Shown piece after piece: positions 26,105-35,670 of a stretch of DNA of 64,000 bases. Position numbers and translations under genes: made by a program. Position 1 is the stretch's first letter. The number at the start of each line of letters is the position of its first letter. The notes below the pieces were generated by a model. That model ran no database searches. It had not been told where the DNA came from and saw only the letters and a program-made list of their open reading frames with translations. The DNA lies in the NCBI GenBank assembly GCA_038116745.1, contig JAYODW010000015.1, positions 1-64,000 of the forward strand, given 5' to 3'. This DNA comes from JAYODW01 sp038116745 (GTDB taxonomy: Bacteria; Pseudomonadota; Gammaproteobacteria; Ga0077536).

Positions 26105-27280
26105 ATGAATAAAATCACGCTGTTGAGCGTGTCGCTGACAGCTGCGATGACCTTAACCGGTTGCAGCAAAATCCTGCCGAAGTTCGATCAAGTCGTTCCC
26201 GACAATCGCAAGCAATACGAGAAGGCGCAAACGCTGCCAGACCTCGAAGTACCGCCCGACCTCAGCACTGAGGCGATTCGCGACCGTATGGCGATTCCAG
26301 AGGGCGGCCAGGCGGCCAGCTATTCCTCTTATCAGGAACGCCGCGCCGAACAGCAAAGGGCGGATGAGCTCGAAAAAACGCAGAACGCCGCCGTGCGCGT
26401 ACTGGAGAACGAGCATGTCCTGGCTGTACAGGGCGCCACTGTTCAGGTATGGCCCAAACTGGAAAGCTTCTGGCAGACCCAGGGCTATGCCCTGGAGCTC
26501 GATGACGTCGAGCTCGGGATCATTGAAACTGCGTGGGTAGACTCCGACGACGGTCTGCGAAGAACCAAGTTCAAGATTTTCGCTGAAGCCGGAGAGCAGC
26601 CTGGCACCACGGTTCTTTACGTTTCTGAGGAAGCCGAGGAGCTACTGCCGGTCGGAGAGGACCTCGTATGGCAACGCCGCCCACGAAATGAGGAGCAGGA
26701 GCGTGCCATGGTCGATAACCTGCTGGCTTCTTTGGAAAACCGTACTGGAAGCTCCTCGGGTGGTGTCGCGGTAGCGAAGCCAATACCGCTTGCCGAGGAG
26801 GTCGCGCCTGCCGCTGTCGCAGCAGATTCAGACTCAGGTAACAGCGCCCCTCTTTCTACACCTGCGCCCAGAAGCCCTGATGCCATGTCCGCCGGCCCGA
26901 AACACGCCGAACTTGTATCGGTCGGAGAAGGTAAGGTGTATCTGACAGTCGCGGAAGAGTTTCCGCAGGCATGGAAATCGACCGGACGTGCGTTGGAGAA
27001 AGCCGGGATCGAGGTCAAAGACTCTGACAAAGGTCGCGGGGTTTACCTCATTGCCTTCAAATCAGATACAGGCGAACAGGACGCCGGTAGTTCAGGCATG
27101 TGGAACAAGCTGAAATTCTGGGATAAGGGTGACCTGACGGAATACCAGATCAGCCTGACCGGCGTAGGCGAGAAAACAGAAGTCGTTGTGCTTGACCGTG
27201 ACGGCCGCTGGGAAACCAATCAACAGGCTGGACTTGTGCTGGACAAGCTGCACGACGCCTTCAACAGCGGACACATTTAG
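26105..27280 (+). CDS. bamC: Outer membrane protein assembly lipoprotein BamC
   Basis: Accessory lipoprotein of the BAM complex that inserts beta-barrel proteins. 391 residues, somewhat longer than the 344 of E. coli. Signal peptide with lipobox LTGC (Cys20), then the conserved unstructured segment that binds BamD (DNRKQYEKAQTLPDLEVPPDL), and two helix-grip domains separated by a Ser/Ala/Pro-rich linker (about 215-262). Its position after dapA supports the call. Confidence 0.93.
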   Translation: MNKITLLSVSLTAAMTLTGCSKILPKFDQVVPDNRKQYEKAQTLPDLEVPPDLSTEAIRDRMAIPEGGQAASYSSYQERRAEQQRADELEKTQNAAVRVLENEHVLAVQGATVQVWPKLESFWQTQGYALELDDVELGIIETAWVDSDDGLRRTKFKIFAEAGEQPGTTVLYVSEEAEELLPVGEDLVWQRRPRNEEQERAMVDNLLASLENRTGSSSGGVAVAKPIPLAEEVAPAAVAADSDSGNSAPLSTPAPRSPDAMSAGPKHAELVSVGEGKVYLTVAEEFPQAWKSTGRALEKAGIEVKDSDKGRGVYLIAFKSDTGEQDAGSSGMWNKLKFWDKGDLTEYQISLTGVGEKTEVVVLDRDGRWETNQQAGLVLDKLHDAFNSGHI

Positions 27281-27294
27281 AACGTCTTAGCGTA

Positions 27295-28059
27295 GTGCGT
27301 TTCGCCACGCTTGGAAGCGGTAGCCGTGGTAACGCGACCGTTGTGGAGCATCAGGGCCGTGCGCTCCTGATCGACTGCGGATTAAGTCTGAAGCAGATAG
27401 AACAGCGCTGTCAGGCCATTGCGCTTGACCTCAGGAGCCTGGTTGGGATCCTGATCACGCACGAACACGACGACCATGTAGGTGGTGCCACCACCCTCGC
27501 ACGTAAATACCAGATCCCGCTTTTTATGAGCGCCGGCACGAGGCTCGCAGCCGCAGATAAACTGGAACGCGCCGGGCCCGTAAACCAGGTTCAGCCCGGG
27601 AAAACTTTTCGGTTGGGGGATTTCACCGCTTGTCCGGTTCTCGTGCCGCATGACGCGCGCGAGCCCTGCCAGTATGTCATTGAGGCCGGTGGAGCCCGCC
27701 TCGGAATCCTCACCGATATCGGACACTGTTCGTCTCATGTTCAGCGGCACTACAGCGGGCTGGAAGGCCTCGTGCTGGAGTTCAATCACGACCCCGAACT
27801 CCTTCGAAATAGCGCCTATCCCGCGATGCTCCAAGAGCGTATCGCAGGCAATCACGGCCACCTGAGTAACCAACAGGCTGAAGCAATCCTGGGATCTTTC
27901 GATCTGTCCCGCTTACGTCAGTTCACCGCGGCGCACCTGAGTGAAAAAACCAATGACCCCGACCTGGTTGCTGGCTACCTCGCCCGGTCTCTCCCCGCCA
28001 GTCTGCCGTGGCACATCGCAGCTCAGGACACGGCGTCTCACTGGTTCCGGCTGGACTGA
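27295..28059 (+). CDS. Metallo-beta-lactamase-fold hydrolase, YycJ/WalJ-like
   Basis: 254 residues. Zn2+ ligands are visible in THEHDDHVGG (about 60), LTDIGHCSSHV, FNHD and GNHGHLS. The N-terminus RFATLGSGSRGNATVVEHQG matches the YycJ/WalJ branch. The start is GTG at 27295, only 14 bases after bamC, so it is probably in the dapA operon, as in Pseudomonas. Its substrate is not established for this branch; a nuclease or phosphodiesterase role is inference. Confidence 0.85.
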   Translation: MRFATLGSGSRGNATVVEHQGRALLIDCGLSLKQIEQRCQAIALDLRSLVGILITHEHDDHVGGATTLARKYQIPLFMSAGTRLAAADKLERAGPVNQVQPGKTFRLGDFTACPVLVPHDAREPCQYVIEAGGARLGILTDIGHCSSHVQRHYSGLEGLVLEFNHDPELLRNSAYPAMLQERIAGNHGHLSNQQAEAILGSFDLSRLRQFTAAHLSEKTNDPDLVAGYLARSLPASLPWHIAAQDTASHWFRLD

Positions 28060-28108
28060 CCCCCGCCGGCTGTTAGGGCTGACACCATAAAAAGAAACTC
28101 TGCTCTGC

Positions 28109-29533
28109 TCAGCGCCTCTTGACGTGCTGCATCAGCCGCCGGCGTTTCGTCTGCTGGCGCTGCGTGAGTTTATTGCGACGCCCAGCATATGGGTTTTCGC
28201 TTTGCCGATACTCAAAGTGAACGGGCGTGCCCATCAGCCCCAGTTGCTCACGAAAGAAATTCTCAAGATACCGTTTGTAACTGCCGGGAATTTCCTCAAC
28301 CTGATTTCCATGCACCACGAGCGTCGGAGGATTAACGCCGCCCATATGCGCCATGCGCAGTTTTATGCGTCTCCCCCGCACCAGGGGAGGGGGGTGTTGT
28401 GCCACGGCGGTCTGCAGGAGCGTGGTCAGTTCGTGGGTCTTGTGGCTACGGGTTGCAGATTCAACGACTGCATCAATGAGCGGGAAAAGCTCTCCGACCC
28501 CTGTCCCGTGCAGCGCGGATATGGACAACACCTGCACAAAACTGGCAAATCGCAGCCGACGGTCCAGCTCTGATCGGACTCGCTGGCGCGCGTCCGTATC
28601 AAGCCCGTCCCACTTATTCACGACCAGGACACAAGCGCGTCCGGCGTGCAGAACCAGGCCGAGCAGACTGAGATCCTGCTCTGTAACCCCGGCCTGCGCG
28701 TCGACCAGCAAAACTGCGACGTGGGCGTCCGCCACGGATTGAAGTGTCTGCGCGGCGCTGAATTTTTCCGCTATGCCTTCAGTCTTGCTTTTGCGGCGCA
28801 ACCCAGCGGTATCAACAATCGTGTAGCGACGCCCGCGGCGTTCGAAGTCCGTATCAACACTGTCGCGGGTAGTTCCCGGCACATCGCTGGTAATCATGCG
28901 CTGTTCGCCAAGGATACGGTTAGTGAGCGTCGATTTGCCTACGTTGGGCCGCCCGACAACGGCAATTCGGACGCGATCCCCGATATCTGGGATCGCCATA
29001 TCGCTACGTTCTGCCCAGGCGCCCGTAATGAACTCGACCAGCTCTGCCACTCCTTCGCCATGGCTGGCCGAGATAGCGCACATCTGCTCGAAACCCAGCT
29101 GAAAGAAATCAGCCAGCGCGATTTCGGGATTCAGCCCTTCACATTTATTGACAGCGACGATAGTGGGCACATTCAGACGACGCAGTTGGTCCGCCAGCGT
29201 TGCCTCCGCTGCGGTTAAAGGTGCTCGACCGTCAACGACGAAAACGACGGCGTCACTGTGGCGCGCCACAAGCAACGCCTGCTCACTGACCTGCGCCGCG
29301 AGTTGATCCCCCTGACCGTCATCCACACCACCGGTGTCGATAACAACGTAACGCGCTCGCCCGATCCGACCCATCCCGACCTTCGGGTCGCGCGTCAAGC
29401 CGGGAACATCCGCGACCAGTGCTGCCCGGGAACGGGTCAGGCGATTGAAAAGCGTTGATTTACCTACGTTAGGGCGCCCTACCAGCGCGAGTGCCGGGCA
29501 ACCGCTGTGCAGTGTTTCTCCAGCCGGTTTCAT
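28109..29533 (-). CDS. der: Ribosome-associated GTPase Der (EngA)
   Basis: Essential double GTPase for 50S subunit maturation. 474 residues. There are two G domains, each with GRPNVGKSTL (about 18 and 195), DTGGV and DTAGL for G3, and NKCEG and NKWDG for G4, followed by a KH-like domain and a basic C-terminal tail rich in Arg, Gln and Lys. It is the last gene of the long ndk-to-der run and converges on the metallo-hydrolase gene. Confidence 0.97.
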   Translation of the reverse strand: MKPAGETLHSGCPALALVGRPNVGKSTLFNRLTRSRAALVADVPGLTRDPKVGMGRIGRARYVVIDTGGVDDGQGDQLAAQVSEQALLVARHSDAVVFVVDGRAPLTAAEATLADQLRRLNVPTIVAVNKCEGLNPEIALADFFQLGFEQMCAISASHGEGVAELVEFITGAWAERSDMAIPDIGDRVRIAVVGRPNVGKSTLTNRILGEQRMITSDVPGTTRDSVDTDFERRGRRYTIVDTAGLRRKSKTEGIAEKFSAAQTLQSVADAHVAVLLVDAQAGVTEQDLSLLGLVLHAGRACVLVVNKWDGLDTDARQRVRSELDRRLRFASFVQVLSISALHGTGVGELFPLIDAVVESATRSHKTHELTTLLQTAVAQHPPPLVRGRRIKLRMAHMGGVNPPTLVVHGNQVEEIPGSYKRYLENFFREQLGLMGTPVHFEYRQSENPYAGRRNKLTQRQQTKRRRLMQHVKRR

Positions 29534-29567
29534 CGATGATCTGGCACCGGGCCGGGCAGGACGTCGA

Positions 29568-30764
29568 TTAGCGAAGCGGGCGCATCGCGACCAGCCGGCC
29601 GCTTGAAGAAAAGTTCAAGACCAGGTCAGAAGCGTCAAGCGGCGCCGCTATGATGCGCTCGTCGTCGATCTGCGTGCGCGCTACGATCCTGCCCGTCGAG
29701 GCGTCCAGCCAGTGCACATAGCCCTCGAAGTCGCCGACGATGACGTAGCCCGCAAAAAAAGTCGGGGCGGTAACGAATCGATATCTCAGTCCGTCCTGCT
29801 TCCACAGTGAATTTCCCGAGCCGCGCTCCAGCGCCCAGATAGTGCCCTCTTCATCGGTCACATAGACGCGCTCGTCGCCGACCGAGACTTTACTGTACGA
29901 GGATATATCGCGAGTCCATTCGAGCTGGCCGTTCTCCACGGTGACTGCGCCGATGCGGGCATGGAAGCTCGAAACATACGCCGTTGGACCGACAACTACC
30001 GGGTCGGAGTCGACATCGACCATACGCTCAAGGTCAGAGCGCCCGCTGGGGATCGCCAGAGGGTTATCCCACCTGGGTCTGCCGGTTTCGAGCTCCAGCG
30101 CTGCCAGGCGGCCATTATCAAACCCCACCACTACAAGGTCCCCTACAATCACAGGCGCCGAGTTTCCACGCAGCGTCAGCGCCGGCACCGACAGATCAAA
30201 ACTCCAAATCTGTGCGCCTGTTTCAGAGTCCAGCCCGACCACTTTACCGTCGCCTGAGCGAACAACGGTGACGCCGTTCGCTGCTTCGGGTGCACACAGA
30301 ACTTCACTGGTGACGCGCGCAACCCAGCGTAAGCGCCCACTTTCGCTTTCTCGCGCGATAACGCGCGCATCTCCTGTGCCGATCAGAACCAGACCGTCTC
30401 CGCCACCGGGTCCCCCGGTATATTTGACGTCTTTGTCGTGGACTTCCCAGGAAACTTTTCCGGTTTCCAGATCGGTCGCTGCCAGCCGACCTTCGGCATC
30501 GGCGACGTACAGCATGCCGCCGATAACCAGCGGCCTGAGTTTCAAATAGAGCTTCTCGGAGCCTTTACCAATCCGCTTAGACCAGACTTCTTGTACTTTC
30601 AGAGTGGATTCAAAATCTTCGCTAAGAACAGTCGGCGAATCAGCGGCGATGTCGTCATCGCCGAAAAGATTCGTCACCGACCGGCCAGCCGACGACACGG
30701 TCTCGCAGCCCGTCAGCACCAGCAGCAGCAATAGAACAGCTCCCCGCACCCAGTACTGAATCAC
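29568..30764 (-). CDS. bamB: Outer membrane assembly lipoprotein BamB
   Basis: Beta-propeller lipoprotein of the BAM complex. 398 residues with lipobox LTGC (Cys20) and repeated PQQ-like blades (DLETGKVSWE, ESESGRLRWVA, DSETGAQIWSFD, ELETGRPRWDN, ERGSGNSLWK, DASTGRIVAR). Its ATG overlaps the yfgM stop (ATGA), and der follows 34 bases downstream, the standard yfgM-bamB-der order. Confidence 0.95.
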   Translation of the reverse strand: MIQYWVRGAVLLLLLVLTGCETVSSAGRSVTNLFGDDDIAADSPTVLSEDFESTLKVQEVWSKRIGKGSEKLYLKLRPLVIGGMLYVADAEGRLAATDLETGKVSWEVHDKDVKYTGGPGGGDGLVLIGTGDARVIARESESGRLRWVARVTSEVLCAPEAANGVTVVRSGDGKVVGLDSETGAQIWSFDLSVPALTLRGNSAPVIVGDLVVVGFDNGRLAALELETGRPRWDNPLAIPSGRSDLERMVDVDSDPVVVGPTAYVSSFHARIGAVTVENGQLEWTRDISSYSKVSVGDERVYVTDEEGTIWALERGSGNSLWKQDGLRYRFVTAPTFFAGYVIVGDFEGYVHWLDASTGRIVARTQIDDERIIAAPLDASDLVLNFSSSGRLVAMRPLR

Positions 30765-31402
30765 TTCGCAACCTCGGCCAGGTTATCCAGCTTCAGCTGC
30801 AGCGCGCTGCCGTCCAGACCCTGCGTCGTCGCCTGTGCGAGAGCGGTCGTGTAGGCGCCACGGGCCTCCTCCATCTCTCCCTGAGCCAAGAAAATATCGC
30901 CGCGCAGCTCCGCGAAACGCTCCGTGGAGGCGCCATTTCGCGTCATGGCCGCCAGGATTTCCGCAGCACCAGCAACGTCATTTTCCGCAAGCAGGATCCG
31001 CGCGAGCCGGCCCTGTGCGGTTAGCTTGAGATCCTGGCCGGCATCTGAATCAATCAGCGATTGCAGGCGGCTTTTTGCGTCGTCGTAGTCGCCCCGTTCC
31101 ACCGCCATCTTTGCGAGCAGCAGGGCGCTCAGGCGCGCGTAGCTGGTCCCCTCGTAATTCGCGACGATCATCTCACCGGTGGTCCGCGCGTCGCTCAAGG
31201 ACTGTTTATCGATCATTTCCAGGAACCGAGCGTAATTCAGCGAGGCACTCTCGGCCTGAGCATTCATGGAACCATCCCAATAGCGATATCCAGCGAGGCC
31301 TCCGAGTCCAATAAAGAGTCCAAAAAGCAGCGGCTTACCGTTGTCTTTCCACCAACGCTTTATCTGCTCTACCTGTTCCTGTTCTGAAGCGTAATATTCC
31401 AC
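30761..31402 (-). CDS. yfgM: Inner-membrane periplasmic chaperone-like protein YfgM
   Basis: 213 residues. A short cytoplasmic N-terminus (YYASEQEQVEQIKRWWKDNG), one membrane helix (PLLFGLFIGLGGLAGY, about 24-40) and a periplasmic TPR-like domain. The E. coli homologue interacts with the SecYEG/PpiD holdase. It lies between hisS and bamB, as in E. coli and Pseudomonas. Confidence 0.9.
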   Translation of the reverse strand: MEYYASEQEQVEQIKRWWKDNGKPLLFGLFIGLGGLAGYRYWDGSMNAQAESASLNYARFLEMIDKQSLSDARTTGEMIVANYEGTSYARLSALLLAKMAVERGDYDDAKSRLQSLIDSDAGQDLKLTAQGRLARILLAENDVAGAAEILAAMTRNGASTERFAELRGDIFLAQGEMEEARGAYTTALAQATTQGLDGSALQLKLDNLAEVAK

Positions 31403-31480
31403 GTCGATTCACCCCGCCAGGGCTGTCCCGGCCTGTTCATTCATCGTCAAGTAAAAATTATAGCGACCAGACCCTGACTG

Positions 31481-32794
31481 CTATGTCCTTCCAGACACGG
31501 CTGCGCTCGTATCCGGCGACAGCGGGCGCAGCGCCCTTTCAATTGTTTCGAACAATTCCGCTTCAAGGCAGGACTGCTGCGGCAGATCTCGGCGCAGAAA
31601 CTTGACGGTCACGCGCCCCTGCTCCAACTCGTCTTCACCCAGAATCACGGCAACCTCTGCCGTGCTGCGGTCGGCTTTCTTCATGCGCGATTTCATGCTG
31701 CCACCGCCGATATGCGTTACCACGGACCATCCGGTCCCCTGATCACGCAGACGTTCGCTCAGCGCCAGCGCGTTCCCATCAAAGTCATCCGACGTTGCCA
31801 TGACGTACATCGCTGCCGGTACATGCTTGGGGCTATGCTCAGATGAGCTCAAAAGCTCCAGCAGACGTTCCAGACCCATGGCAAAACCGATTGCAGGTAG
31901 AGGCTTACCGCCCATCACCTCAACCAGCCCGTCGTAACGTCCTCCTGCACAGACAGTACCCTGGGCCCCGAGTTCATTAGTTTTCCATTCGAAAACGGTG
32001 CGGGAGTAATAGTCGAGGCCTCGAACCAAGCGGGGATTTATGGAGAACTGAATATCAGCCGAGCGCAAAGCTGTGCAGATTGTTTCCAAATGGTCCGCCG
32101 ACTCGGGGTCAAGGTGCTCGCTCATCACTGGCGCCTGATGGATCAGATCAGCGAGCTCAGGATTTTTGCTATCAAGAATCCTCAGCGGATTTCGCTCCAG
32201 ACGGAGACGGCTGTCGTCATCCAGTCTCGCAATGTTTTCCCGCCAGTAACTGGCGAGAATTTGGCGATAACGGGCGCGCGATTCCGTCGAGCCCAGCGAG
32301 TTGATCTCAAGCACTAGACCTTCGAGCCCCAACTCTCTCCATAGTCGCGCGGTCAACTGGAGCAGCTCGATATCAACATCGGGGCCCTGCGCGCCAAAAA
32401 CCTCTACGCCGACCTGATGAAACTGACGATGCCGGCCACGCTGCGGACGTTCGTGACGGAACATTGGGCCGATGTACCAGAGTCGTTGCGGCAGCTGCTG
32501 GAACAGCCCGTGCTGCAGACCAGCGCGCACGCAACCAGCGGTGCCCTCGGGCCTCAGTGTCAGGCTGTCCCCGTTGCGGTCTTCGAAGGTATACATCTCC
32601 TTCTGCACGATATCGGTCGTGTCGCCAATCGAACGGCTGAACACTGAGGATTGTTCAACGATGGGCAAGCGGATCTCGTGGTAGCCATAAGACTGCAGAA
32701 CCCTGGCCACACACGTTTCCAGAAACTGCCAGCTGGGTGTATCGGCCGGCAGAATGTCATTCATTCCCCGAACCGCCTGTGGCGATTTGCTCAC
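31481..32794 (-). CDS. hisS: Histidyl-tRNA synthetase
   Basis: Class II synthetase, 437 residues. Motif 2 LRPEGTAGCVRA, the histidine-specific GLDYYSRTVFEW and AGGRYDGLVEVMGG, and motif 3 GFAMGLERLLELL are seen, followed by the anticodon-binding domain (about 340-425). Its ATG overlaps the rodZ stop, so it directly follows rodZ. In related genomes ispG lies between rodZ and hisS, but not here. Confidence 0.97.
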   Translation of the reverse strand: MSKSPQAVRGMNDILPADTPSWQFLETCVARVLQSYGYHEIRLPIVEQSSVFSRSIGDTTDIVQKEMYTFEDRNGDSLTLRPEGTAGCVRAGLQHGLFQQLPQRLWYIGPMFRHERPQRGRHRQFHQVGVEVFGAQGPDVDIELLQLTARLWRELGLEGLVLEINSLGSTESRARYRQILASYWRENIARLDDDSRLRLERNPLRILDSKNPELADLIHQAPVMSEHLDPESADHLETICTALRSADIQFSINPRLVRGLDYYSRTVFEWKTNELGAQGTVCAGGRYDGLVEVMGGKPLPAIGFAMGLERLLELLSSSEHSPKHVPAAMYVMATSDDFDGNALALSERLRDQGTGWSVVTHIGGGSMKSRMKKADRSTAEVAVILGEDELEQGRVTVKFLRRDLPQQSCLEAELFETIERALRPLSPDTSAAVSGRT

Positions 32795-33789
32795 TCGATA
32801 TCTCCCTCAGTCGGATCTTCCTGGCTCGGATCTCCCTGATTCGCACCTCCGGGGAGGGAGGCCTCCGGTCTGCGCAACGTAAAACGGGCAACGCCCTCAA
32901 CTGAAAACGGAGCAAAGTCAAAGACCTCACCCAGAAAAACCACTTCAACAAAGGCGGCATTACCGAGCACAACGACATACGGCTCCGCCCCGGTCAGGCT
33001 GATTTCTCGGCCGGCATCCAGCAAGTCGAAATACAGGCGCTTGCCGGCCGCGTCGGTGACGTCTACCCACGCGCGTTCCCGGGCCCGTATTTTCAAATCC
33101 GATGGCGTGCTCGCTGCCTGGACTGGCACCAAGGTTGACACGGCGGCAGTATCGTCAGCTGCGATGCTCGGCAAATCGCTGGTTTCCGGCTGCTCAGCCG
33201 ATGTCAGGTCGGTCAGGGGTTTATCGCTATCGGTAACCGCTGACGTTGCCATACCCGTTTCGCGTTCAGCGTCAGCCAGTTCCACCTCAGGCGGATCAGG
33301 CAACTCTTCCTGCAGACTTTTCTCCAACGCCGCGGCACGCTGCTCAAAGGTATTGACAGCCTGGTCATCACCCCACCACCACAGCAGAACCAGCACAAAC
33401 AGGCCCAGACCGATGCCGATAGTGGCGTAACGCACGCTGCGATGTTCGCTGCTGATTTGCGATGGAGGCCGGGATTTGAAATCCGCAATCTCCGGCTCCT
33501 GCGACCGTTCACTCGCATCAAAGGCGCGGAGCAGAGGAACCTCGTCGCAGTCGAGTACACGCGCGATGCTACGCAAATACCCGCGGACGAAGGCAGGCGG
33601 GGGCATCGCGTCGTGGCTGTCGCTTTCCAGACGCTCCAGGGTCCTGTGATCGAGCTTTAACGTGGCGGCTAAAGCCCCGACTGAAAGACTACGGGCCTCC
33701 CTTGCCTCCCTCAGGAGCACTCCAAGGCTGGCGGACACCTCAGGCCGAGCGTCATCGGGCCGCCCTTCTTTTGCTTGCTGAGCGTTCAC
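32791..33789 (-). CDS. rodZ: Cytoskeletal protein RodZ
   Basis: Links MreB to the cell-wall elongation machinery. 332 residues. N-terminal Xre-type helix-turn-helix (about 20-95; LLREAREARSLSVGALAATL and LERLESDSHD), a basic juxtamembrane stretch, one membrane helix (IGIGLGLFVLVLLWWW, about 124-142), a Ser/Thr/Pro/Ala-rich linker and the C-terminal DUF4115 beta domain (about 230-305; DAGREISLTG). It overlaps both neighbours by 4 bases (pilF and hisS). Confidence 0.9.
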   Translation of the reverse strand: MNAQQAKEGRPDDARPEVSASLGVLLREAREARSLSVGALAATLKLDHRTLERLESDSHDAMPPPAFVRGYLRSIARVLDCDEVPLLRAFDASERSQEPEIADFKSRPPSQISSEHRSVRYATIGIGLGLFVLVLLWWWGDDQAVNTFEQRAAALEKSLQEELPDPPEVELADAERETGMATSAVTDSDKPLTDLTSAEQPETSDLPSIAADDTAAVSTLVPVQAASTPSDLKIRARERAWVDVTDAAGKRLYFDLLDAGREISLTGAEPYVVVLGNAAFVEVVFLGEVFDFAPFSVEGVARFTLRRPEASLPGGANQGDPSQEDPTEGDIE

Positions 33790-34577
33790 TGCGCACGGGA
33801 TTCGAAGAGCAACCGGGTTTCTGGTGCATCGGGGAAACTCCTCTCCAGCAGGAGCTCATAGCTGGCGACCGCATCTTCATCCCCGAGTTGCCGTTCAATG
33901 CGGATCCCGAGCCAGAGGCTCGCAGCAGATTGCTGCGCGACCTCCTGGTAGCGCTGCAGATAACCACGCGCCGGCAGGTAGCGTTCCAGGCGCAGACTCA
34001 GGGAAGCCATCTGGAAGAGAGTCGGCGGGAAGCTTGGATCGACAGCCAGCGCTTTCCGGTAAAAGGTTTCAGCGCTTTCGGAGTCGCCCGAATCCAACGC
34101 GCAGGTCCCGGCATTGGTGTAGGCCGCCGCCGGCAGGCGATAAAGCGGATTTTCCACGGCTTTGAGGAAGTTCTTCTGCCCTTCGGCGTAACGGCCGCGC
34201 TGGCACAGAAACTGCCCGTAATTGTTCAAGGCTGTTGAATTATCAGGGTCGATTTTCAGAGCTTTCGAGAAGCTACGCTCCGCATCCTCAAACTGCCCGA
34301 GACGCGCGCGGAGCACGCCCAGCGCGTCGTGCGCATCCACGTAATTGCTGTCGGCCTCGAGCGCTTTCTCAAGCTTCTGCAACGCCGTTGCATAGTCCTG
34401 ACGCGCTGCGTACTGCACCGCCAGCTGTGTATTGAGTTGAGCGATCCGTTCACGATCCTCTGCTGCTTCTTTTCTTTCACCGGCAGACTGGCACGCGACC
34501 AGGCAGAACGTGCTCACGAGCAGCAACAGATATCCCGCTGTCTGCCTGCAGTGCCTGTGAGTCCCTGTGGCGTTCAA
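33786..34577 (-). CDS. pilF: TPR lipoprotein PilF/PilW
   Basis: Pilotin-type lipoprotein needed in Pseudomonas for outer-membrane assembly of the type IV pilus secretin PilQ. From a TTG at 34577 the product is 263 residues: signal peptide with lipobox LVAC (Cys29) and about six TPR units (DAHDALGVLRARLGQFEDAE, STALNNYGQFLCQRGRYAEG). The TTG overlaps the rlmN stop as TTGA, an arrangement equivalent to the ATGA overlaps elsewhere in this operon. An ATG at 34637 in frame would add 20 Arg-rich residues before the signal peptide and is less likely. Confidence 0.87.
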   Translation of the reverse strand: MNATGTHRHCRQTAGYLLLLVSTFCLVACQSAGERKEAAEDRERIAQLNTQLAVQYAARQDYATALQKLEKALEADSNYVDAHDALGVLRARLGQFEDAERSFSKALKIDPDNSTALNNYGQFLCQRGRYAEGQKNFLKAVENPLYRLPAAAYTNAGTCALDSGDSESAETFYRKALAVDPSFPPTLFQMASLSLRLERYLPARGYLQRYQEVAQQSAASLWLGIRIERQLGDEDAVASYELLLERSFPDAPETRLLFESRAQ

Positions 34578-35656
34578 TGGACGCGCTCCCGCACACGCCG
34601 CGCGCGTGCTTTGACTTCTCCGACGAGCTGACCGCATGCAGCAGAGATATCGTCGCCCCGGGTTTTGCGCGTAATGGTGAACAGGCCGGAGCGCGACAGG
34701 CGCTCACGAAAAGCGTCTATCGCCGCTTCAGACGAGCAGCGATAACGACTCCCGGGGAAGGGGTTGAAGGGGATCAGATTGATTTTCGCCGGCAGCCCTT
34801 CCAGCAACCTCACCATCGTCTTCGCGTCAGCCGGGCTGTCGTTAACGTTCTCCAGCATGACGTACTCGAAGGTGATTTCGCTGTGCGGATTATGTTCCGC
34901 GTATCGCCGGCAAGCAGCGGTGAGCTCCGCTAGAGGGTATTTTCGGTTGATAGGAACCAGCTCATCGCGCAGCGCATCATTGGTCGCATGAAGCGAAATG
35001 GCCAGACTCACGGGACATTCCGTCGCCAGACGGTCGATGCCCGGAACAACGCCTGCGGTGCTCAGAGTGATACGTTTACGGCCCAGATTGTAAGCGTTGT
35101 CGTCCATCATCAGCTGCATCGCGGGAACGACGCTCGGCAGGTTGAGCAGCGGCTCCCCCATGCCCATCAGAACAACGTTAGTGATGCGGCGTCCGACCTT
35201 TGGAGACTGCCCGAGCGAGCGCGCCGCAATCCACAGCTGGCCGATAATTTCGCCGACAGTCAGGTTCCGATTGAAACCCTGCTGCGCCGTCGCACAAAAG
35301 CTGCAGTTCAAAGGACACCCGACCTGAGACGAGACACACAGGGTGCCGCGTTGCGCCTCCGGAATGAACACCGTCTCGATGCAGTTGCCGTTATCCACGC
35401 GCATCACCCATTTCTGCGTTCCGTCCGCAGAGTGGTGCATCGTTTCAACGACCGGCGCTCTGATCTCCGCCGACTCCGCCAGATGCTCGCGCAGTCGCTT
35501 GCTAACGTTGGTCATGGCAGAAAAATCGGAAACACCCTGCTGATGGACCCACTTGATAATCTGGGCAGCGCGATACTGACGCTCACCCAGACCTTCAAAA
35601 TAGCGCCCGAGACCGGACGCATCGAGGTCCATCAGATTGACCGGGCCCGCTGTCAC
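34574..35656 (-). CDS. rlmN: Dual-specificity RNA methyltransferase RlmN
   Basis: Radical-SAM enzyme making 2-methyladenosine at 23S rRNA A2503 and in some tRNAs at A37. 360 residues. The radical-SAM motif CPLNCSFC at about 117-124, VCVSSQVG-type stretch just before it (TLCVSSQVG), VLMGMGEPLLN, and a C-terminal resolving Cys in AACGQL are present. An alternative internal ATG is at MDLDASGLG, eight codons in. It is 14 bases downstream of ndk. Confidence 0.96.
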   Translation of the reverse strand: MTAGPVNLMDLDASGLGRYFEGLGERQYRAAQIIKWVHQQGVSDFSAMTNVSKRLREHLAESAEIRAPVVETMHHSADGTQKWVMRVDNGNCIETVFIPEAQRGTLCVSSQVGCPLNCSFCATAQQGFNRNLTVGEIIGQLWIAARSLGQSPKVGRRITNVVLMGMGEPLLNLPSVVPAMQLMMDDNAYNLGRKRITLSTAGVVPGIDRLATECPVSLAISLHATNDALRDELVPINRKYPLAELTAACRRYAEHNPHSEITFEYVMLENVNDSPADAKTMVRLLEGLPAKINLIPFNPFPGSRYRCSSEAAIDAFRERLSRSGLFTITRKTRGDDISAACGQLVGEVKARARRVRERVH

Positions 35657-35670
35657 AAAAGTTTTCCTGC

